A stretch of DNA of 18,757 nt from Trichodesmium sp. MAG_R04 (GTDB lineage: Bacteria > Cyanobacteriota > Cyanobacteriia > Cyanobacteriales > Microcoleaceae), in assembly GCA_023356515.1 (NCBI GenBank), contig JAKQYG010000022.1, positions 1 through 18,757 of the forward strand, written 5' to 3'. This document shows, piece by piece, positions 15,237-18,757 of the stretch (its first letter is position 1; every line of letters begins with the position of its first letter). The position numbers and the translations under genes are program-made. Under the pieces are notes generated by a model that saw only the letters and a list, made by a program, of their open reading frames with translations, did not search any database and had not been told where the DNA came from.

Positions 15237-16226
15237 ATGACAAATATAGGTGTTTCCATAATTGGAAGTGGTTCTGCAATACCAAAAATATCTCTAGATA
15301 ATCAACAATTATCCCAAATAGTCAACACTTCTAACGAATGGATTAGTTCTCGTACTGGGATTAGTAAGCGACAACTGGTAGATACAACAGAATCATTATG
15401 TAGCCTTGCAACTCAAGCATCTCTAGCGGCTATTGGCCAAGCAAATATTACTCCTAAAGATATTGACTTAATTATTTTGGCGACATCTACTCCTGATGAT
15501 TTATTTGGTAATGCATGTAAAATTCAATGGGAGTTGGGCGCTGAGAAGGCGGTTGCCTTTGATATAACTGTGGCTTGTTCTGGTTTTCTATTTGCTCTAG
15601 TTACAGGAGCACAGTTTATCCGTAATGGAGTTTATCAAAATGTTTTGTTGATTGGGGCAGATATTTTATCCCGTTGGGTAGACTGGGAAGACCGACGGAC
15701 TTGTGTTTTATTTGGGGATGGGGCAGGCGCAGTGGTTTTACAAGCTTCAGAAAGCGATCGCCTCCTAGGTTTTGAACTTCGTAGTGATGGTAGTCAAAAT
15801 AGCTGTTTAAGTCTTTCTTACAAACCCCAAGAAAAGAAAATAAGTGAGGGAATAACGGTTAGTCAGGGTACTTATCAACCAATAGCAATGAATGGTAAAG
15901 AAGTCTATCGTTTTGTCGTACAAAAAGTACCAGAAGCGATAGAAAAAGCTTTATTTATAGCTAATATTGATGTGGATAAACTTGACTGGTTACTATTACA
16001 TCAAGCTAACCAAAGAATCCTGGATGCTGTTGCTAATAGATTGAATATTCCATCACAGAAGGTTATTAGTAATCTCCAAAATTATGGCAATACTTCTGCT
16101 GCTTCTATACCTCTAGCTTTAGATGAAGCTGTTAGGAAAGGACTTGTTAAATCAGGAGATATTATTGCTGCTTCTGGTTTTGGAGCCGGACTAAGTTGGG
16201 GGGCAGTCATTTTTGAGTGGAATTGA
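15237..16226 (+). CDS. fabH: 3-oxoacyl-[ACP] synthase III (KAS III)
   Basis: FabH begins fatty-acid synthesis by condensing acetyl-CoA with malonyl-ACP. The catalytic triad is intact: Cys 114 in ITVACSGFLFAL, His 255 in LLLHQANQRI and Asn 285 in NYGNTSAAS. The N-terminal NEWISSRTGISKRQ block (33-46) and the C-terminal GFGAGLSWGA are typical. The 329-residue length is normal. The ATG at 15237 is chosen because the first beta strand of the thiolase fold (VSIIGSGSAIP) starts right after it; the leader lacks a clear ribosome binding site. It sits in the same direction as plsX and plsC, but dead IS fragments occupy both flanks, so it is probably transcribed on its own. A HIP1 site lies in the middle of the gene. 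Confidence 0.97.
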   Translation: MTNIGVSIIGSGSAIPKISLDNQQLSQIVNTSNEWISSRTGISKRQLVDTTESLCSLATQASLAAIGQANITPKDIDLIILATSTPDDLFGNACKIQWELGAEKAVAFDITVACSGFLFALVTGAQFIRNGVYQNVLLIGADILSRWVDWEDRRTCVLFGDGAGAVVLQASESDRLLGFELRSDGSQNSCLSLSYKPQEKKISEGITVSQGTYQPIAMNGKEVYRFVVQKVPEAIEKALFIANIDVDKLDWLLLHQANQRILDAVANRLNIPSQKVISNLQNYGNTSAASIPLALDEAVRKGLVKSGDIIAASGFGAGLSWGAVIFEWN

Positions 16227-16307
16227 CAGGGTAAATATTTTTTTGCTCGTTCTCTATCATACTCATTATCTTTCTTACTTCCTAATATTATCAACATTAT
16301 TACTTAA

Positions 16308-16326
16308 TTAGGGCTTGCTGAAAAAG
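16308..16326. mobile_element. Probable IS terminal sequence (TTAGGGCTTGCTGAAAAA)
   Basis: The GGGCTTGCTGAAAAA sequence resembles terminal repeats I associate with cyanobacterial insertion sequences. It lies just beyond the 3' end of the transposase relic on the minus strand, where an IS end should be. No matching opposite end is visible, so only one end of the element survives. Confidence 0.5.
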
Positions 16327-16382
16327 TATGAAAATGGTTGATTTGTTATTGAAGAACAATTGATGATAATCAAAAATTATCA

Positions 16383-16731
16383 TCATTTATTAAAGCATAA
16401 GTTGAAATTATTGAAAACACCGCAAAAACAGTATAAAAAAAGAGAAAAAGCCTCTTTTAAGAGGGTAGAAAGGTTGATTGCTAAGAACGTAATTGCGATC
16501 ACGCAGCGGAACGGAGTTCTGTCGCATTTGTGGAAGTTTTAGAAAGTTTAGCCATTACTTTTTCTAGACTAAATCCCCTTTTTGCGCGGGCCTTATTTAT
16601 CTTCGATATCGTGGCCATTACTTTGAACCCTCCTGAGCTTGTTTTTTCTGTTCTTTATCAATATTTTTGGCTGGTCTTCCCAAAGGATCACCACTGTTGA
16701 TACTAATTTTTGCGACTTTACCTAAATGGCA
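16383..16731 (-). pseudogene. IS5-type transposase, C-terminal relic with several frameshifts
   Basis: Read on the minus strand, the remnant starts with KISINSGDPLGRPAKN and EQKKQAQEGS (from about 16731, frame ended by TAA). A second frame has DIEDK where intact enzymes have an IEGKFG-like motif. A third reads RAKRGFSLEKVMAKLSKTSTNA. After a 29-base insertion it continues as AITFLAINLSTLLKEAFSLF and stops at 16383-16385. These are the C-terminal blocks (SGPPLGRPxK, EGKFGQxKRRFSL, TSxxAIAITFLxMNL) that I know from IS5-group transposases of cyanobacteria; the exact IS subgroup is uncertain. Only about the last quarter remains. The 60-codon plus-strand frame at 16360-16542 is its shadow. Confidence 0.75.
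16495..16525. repeat. 29-base hairpin-forming insertion within the dead transposase
   Basis: The insertion 16497-16525 is flanked by GC on both sides (16495-16496 and 16524-16525) and breaks the transposase frame between SKTSTNA and ITFLAINL. It contains CGGAAC (16507-16512), loop GGA and GTTCTG (16516-16521), a 6-base stem with one G-T pair, and it starts with a HIP1-like GCGATCAC. It is far richer in G+C than its surroundings, as expected of a mobile palindromic repeat of the kind found in cyanobacteria. Confidence 0.6.
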
Positions 16732-16785
16732 TTAATGGATAATAAATTTGTAAAGTTTACTTACTGAAAATTTATATAAAATCCT

Positions 16786-17421
16786 GTGAATAGAAATCGT
16801 GAACCAGTTAAGAATTTACTTCTTTATCGCTTATTAAAATGGTCAGTAATAGTTCCTATACTTCGTTTTTATTTTCGCAGTAATATTTATGGTGTCGAAA
16901 ATGTTCCACAACAAGGACCTTTACTGATAGTTAGCAACCATGCTAGTCATCTAGACCCTCCAATTGTATCTGTTTCTTTAAGAAGACCTGTTGCTTATAT
17001 GGCAAAAGAGGAATTATTTAATGTACCAATTTTGAAGCAAATAATTACCCTATATGGTGCTTATCCTGTAAAAAGAGAATCGGCAGATCGAAGTGCTATT
17101 CGTTCGGCTATGAATAGTTTAGCAGAAGGATGGGCTACAGGTATCTTTTTACAGGGAACTAGAACTCCTGATGGTAGAATTACAGATCCAAAGTTGGGTG
17201 CTGCTTTAATTTCTGCAAAGGCTAAAGTCCCATTATTACCAGTTTGTGTTTGGGGTACTCATGCAGTAAAACTTCAAGGTTTAATAGCTAATTCTGTACC
17301 AATAACTGTTAGAATAGGAGAGGTTATACCTCCTCCTGAATCAACTAAAAAAGAAGAGTTACAACAGGTTAGTCAGAAATGTGCAGATATAATTAACAAA
17401 ATGCACGATTTAGGACGCTAA
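16786..17421 (+). CDS. plsC: 1-acyl-sn-glycerol-3-phosphate acyltransferase
   Basis: PlsC adds the second acyl chain to lysophosphatidic acid, giving phosphatidic acid at the cytoplasmic membrane face. The catalytic HX4D motif is NHASHLD (His 52, Asp 57). The glycerol-phosphate binding block reads FLQGTRTPDGR (121-131), so the usual Glu of the EGTR motif is Gln 123. The third and fourth blocks, including VPLLPVCVWGTH, follow. An N-terminal hydrophobic stretch (about 18-30) serves as membrane association. At 211 residues it is a standard short form. The start is GTG at 16786; there is no good ribosome binding site, and the family's N-terminal helix begins shortly after. The DUF2288 gene follows after 21 bases, probably in one transcript. 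Confidence 0.94.
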   Translation: MNRNREPVKNLLLYRLLKWSVIVPILRFYFRSNIYGVENVPQQGPLLIVSNHASHLDPPIVSVSLRRPVAYMAKEELFNVPILKQIITLYGAYPVKRESADRSAIRSAMNSLAEGWATGIFLQGTRTPDGRITDPKLGAALISAKAKVPLLPVCVWGTHAVKLQGLIANSVPITVRIGEVIPPPESTKKEELQQVSQKCADIINKMHDLGR

Positions 17422-17442
17422 TAAATTTAATTACCTAAGAAA

Positions 17443-17751
17443 ATGCAAGATATTAGAGAACAATTAGCTGAAAATTTGGATGTAGCTGAATGGAACTGGT
17501 TAGTACCTCATGTTAAACGTGATTCTGTAGTAATTATAGACCAAAAATTGGATTTGCTAGATGTGGGAGTTGCGATCGCTTCTGATAATACATCTTCTGT
17601 ACAAGATTGGATTCGCCAAGAACTTATTTATAAACCTTCAGCAGAACAATTGTCGATTTGGAATGGTAATGATACTACAAAGTTTAATGCTTTGATAGTA
17701 CAGCCTTTTGTTTTAGTCCAAGAATATGGAGAAATTCAAGGGGAGAACTGA
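17443..17751 (+). CDS. DUF2288 family protein
   Basis: A 102-residue soluble protein beginning MQDIREQLAENLDVAEWNWLVPH and containing DVGVAIASDN, a W-I-R-Q-E-L helix and KFNALIVQPFVLVQ near the end. This is the DUF2288 pattern as I know it, small proteins of unknown function found in cyanobacteria and some proteobacteria. No catalytic motif is apparent. It starts 21 bases after plsC and probably shares its transcript; that link does not by itself prove a lipid role. A HIP1 site is at 17572-17579. Its last 16 bases overlap the 3' end of the convergent ydcF-like gene. Confidence 0.85.
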   Translation: MQDIREQLAENLDVAEWNWLVPHVKRDSVVIIDQKLDLLDVGVAIASDNTSSVQDWIRQELIYKPSAEQLSIWNGNDTTKFNALIVQPFVLVQEYGEIQGEN

Positions 17752-18326
17752 TGGAGAAAATTGGCCCCTGTATAACCGGTAGTTAACCACAAAATTCCTC
17801 TCATTCCATCTCGAATTACTTTCTCGATAGGTTCTGGCGATCGCCCAGAGGGAACTGCTAGGGGTTTAAAAGTAATGCCTCTACTACTCAAAACAATTTG
17901 GCCAATAACTATAGCCCGACGCATGTGGTCATCGGAGGTAATTAAATAAACACTTGTAATACCTTGGGATTTTAGTTTATCGACTATGGTCGTGAAATTA
18001 GTGACGGTATCTACAGCATCATAGTCTAAATGTAAACGGGTTTGTGATATGCCAGCCTGGGAAAATATCCACTCTGCATATTCTGGGTTAGTGCCAGAAG
18101 ATACCCAAATACCTAGATTAGGATTTTGGCGGGCAAATTCTGCGGCAAATACTTCTCTCTCTATAGCCCCACCAAGTACTAATAAAGCTTGAGGAGGTTC
18201 AATGGTACCAGTAATTTGTTGGTAACTAATCCAAAAAGTAACTAAAAGTCCTATTAAAAACCACGAAATTAGAGCAATATTCAATCCTTTATATAATTTT
18301 TTATTGGACACTACCCTTAAAATCAT
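17736..18326 (-). CDS. YdcF/SanA-family (DUF218) membrane-anchored protein
   Basis: A 196-residue protein with one N-terminal membrane span (about 16-35) preceded by basic residues, then a DUF218 domain. Domain landmarks are ALLVLGGAIERE (47-58), WVSSGTNPEY (74-83), DYDAVDTVTNFT (101-112) and YLITSDDHMRRA (127-138), with the conserved acidic and His residues in place. Family members such as SanA, ElyC and YdcF act in envelope or peptidoglycan-related processes, and YdcF binds S-adenosylmethionine; the role here is unknown. The start ATG at 18324-18326 is preceded on the same strand by a strong terminator hairpin only about 15-25 bases away; a GTG at 18311 is an alternative start. It is convergent with, and overlaps by 16 bases, the DUF2288 gene. 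Confidence 0.87.
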   Translation of the reverse strand: MILRVVSNKKLYKGLNIALISWFLIGLLVTFWISYQQITGTIEPPQALLVLGGAIEREVFAAEFARQNPNLGIWVSSGTNPEYAEWIFSQAGISQTRLHLDYDAVDTVTNFTTIVDKLKSQGITSVYLITSDDHMRRAIVIGQIVLSSRGITFKPLAVPSGRSPEPIEKVIRDGMRGILWLTTGYTGANFLHQFSP

Positions 18327-18343
18327 ATCTTTATTTATAAAAT

Positions 18344-18372
18344 AAAAAAACCATCTGTAGTGTTACAGGTGG
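18344..18372 (-). terminator. Rho-independent terminator just upstream of the ydcF-like start
   Basis: On the minus strand CCACCTGTA (18372-18364), loop ACAC and TACAGATGG (18359-18351) form a 9-base-pair stem with one wobble, followed directly by seven T (18350-18344) and a further T-rich stretch. This is the best intrinsic terminator in the window. It can end transcripts from the tRNA side, but its position so close to the ydcF-like start makes it a candidate attenuator. Confidence 0.8.
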
Positions 18373-18444
18373 AAATAATTTCAATATAATATTCAAACAG
18401 TACTATCTACCATCCGGAGTTAGATTAGGAAAGTAGCAAAATAG

Positions 18445-18458
18445 TTAGGGTTTGCTGA
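18445..18458. repeat. Sequence resembling the IS end at 16308
   Basis: TTAGGGTTTGCTGA differs by one base from TTAGGGCTTGCTGA at 16308-16321. It may be a leftover IS terminus, but no transposase fragment is recognisable beside it. Confidence 0.35.
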
Positions 18459-18603
18459 TTAAATCCAATAATCAAGAAATGTTTAATAGTATCTAATTAT
18501 TTTAATACTATTGATAGCCCCAACAAATCTCTATATCTTCAACTATCCAGAAAATAATTTTAGGAGTTTGGCATAAATAGATATGGAAAGATAAGGGGTG
18601 ATT

Positions 18604-18631
18604 GAGTTTTAATTTTTAATTTTTAACTTTT
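18604..18631. repeat. Heptamer tandem repeat downstream of the tRNA
   Basis: Four 7-base units, GAGTTTT, AATTTTT, AATTTTT and AACTTTT, run in phase, six bases from the tRNA 3' end. The last unit belongs to the same family as 2984-2997. Confidence 0.5.
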
Positions 18632-18637
18632 GATTAA

Positions 18638-18674
18638 CGGGACTGGCGCGATTCGAACGCGCGACCTAGCGCTT
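18638..18674 (-). tRNA. 3' exon of an intron-split tRNA, probably tRNA-Arg(CCU)
   Basis: On the minus strand this is the 3' half of a tRNA. It has anticodon-loop AA (37-38), 3' anticodon stem GCGCT, variable loop AGGTC, T-arm GCGCG-TTCGAAT-CGCGC, acceptor CAGTCCC and discriminator G. CCA is not encoded. The matching 5' half (acceptor GGGACTG, anticodon stem AGCGC) is absent from the 83 bases upstream in the window, which instead look like the end of a group I intron. The split falls between positions 36 and 37. The anticodon is not visible. A split at 36/37 with a short variable loop excludes the common tRNA-Leu(UAA) case and fits the tRNA-Arg(CCU) introns known in bacteria; the identity is inference. 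Confidence 0.8.
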
Positions 18675-18757
18675 CAGATTTGTATGAGTTTCCCCATTCT
18701 CTGGACTATCCCTTCACCATTGCTCTCATAGCTTTAGGTGGTGGCCTAACGCTTAAG
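18675..18757 (-). ncRNA. 3' end of a group I intron (partial)
   Basis: Read on the minus strand, AAGGGATAGTCCAGAG matches the conserved P7 3' strand (S element, AxAGTCC) of bacterial tRNA group I introns. Upstream of it GCT-ATGAG-AGC gives a P8-like hairpin enclosed by CACC/GGTG. The intron ends in G (18675), the required terminal guanosine, directly before exon AA. The intron 5' part, including P1 and the guide sequence, is outside the window. No homing endonuclease frame is seen in the visible part. Confidence 0.75.

Larger units (their letters stand above)
16227..16785. other. 559-base gap between fabH and plsC, mostly IS debris
   Basis: The gap contains the IS end (16308-16326), the transposase relic (16383-16731) and a short AT-rich leader before plsC. 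No fabD or other functional gene is present. The plsC promoter must lie at the right edge or within the IS debris. Confidence 0.65.
18327..18637. other. Gap between the ydcF-like gene and the tRNA
   Basis: Besides the terminator, the IS-end-like sequence and the heptamer repeat, there is an 8-base inverted repeat AATAGTAT/ATACTATT (18485-18492 and 18505-18512). No gene is seen. Confidence 0.5.

Noticed and set aside
16360..16542. Plus-strand 60-codon frame, Lys-rich
   Set aside because: It is the complement of the transposase relic, which reads convincingly on the minus strand.
18639..18721. An unsplit tRNA using GGGATAG (minus strand) as the 5' acceptor
   Set aside because: The acceptor would carry a mismatch, no D-arm fits, and nothing pairs with the GCGCT anticodon stem; the intron reading explains the bases better.

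Overview
The window looks like chromosomal DNA from a cyanobacterium, most likely a low-G+C filamentous type of the Trichodesmium/Okeania sort; that genus-level guess is inference. The evidence is nine perfect HIP1 octamers (GCGATCGC), all inside genes; a cyanobacterial gene set (LabA-type NYN protein, tocopherol cyclase, DUF2996 and DUF2288 proteins, short-form GpsA); heptameric tandem repeats between genes; a tRNA interrupted by a group I intron; and loose packing, with roughly a quarter of the bases non-coding.

Layout. 1-585 (-) is the N-terminal part of tatC, cut by the window edge. gpsA follows (-) after a 570-base gap. Reading rightward, 2428-4583 carries a small lipoprotein and a two-gene unit, an unrecognised conserved-looking protein plus a DUF2996 protein. 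This unit is convergent with an alpha/beta hydrolase (-), and their stop codons share one CTAG. metG (+), labA (+), a two-part LptC lipoprotein (+) and tocopherol cyclase (+) come next, with long AT-rich gaps. dacB (-) is convergent with tocopherol cyclase across a clean hairpin and divergent from plsX.

13393-17751 is a fatty-acid and phospholipid block: plsX, fabH, plsC and a DUF2288 gene, all +. PlsX makes acyl-phosphate, FabH starts fatty-acid chains and PlsC adds the second acyl chain to lysophosphatidate. GpsA elsewhere in the window supplies the glycerol-3-phosphate backbone. The block is broken by two dead insertion sequences that are easy to miss. One is a frameshifted IS607-type recombinase relic between plsX and fabH. 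The other is the 3' end of an IS5-type transposase (-) between fabH and plsC, the interval where fabD often sits in other cyanobacteria. The second relic itself carries a 29-base hairpin-forming insertion.

A YdcF/DUF218 membrane protein (-) converges with the DUF2288 gene. A textbook rho-independent terminator lies only about 15-25 bases upstream of its start codon on the same strand. The window ends in the 3' exon of a tRNA (-) and the 3' end of a group I intron, with the 5' half outside.

Most genes are housekeeping and I see no defence island or clearly new multi-gene system. The parts that repay a second look are the IS relics and the nested insertion, the intron-bearing tRNA, the terminator in front of ydcF, the 17-base repeat bracketing labA, and the competing hairpins ahead of the unrecognised 3229-4119 gene.
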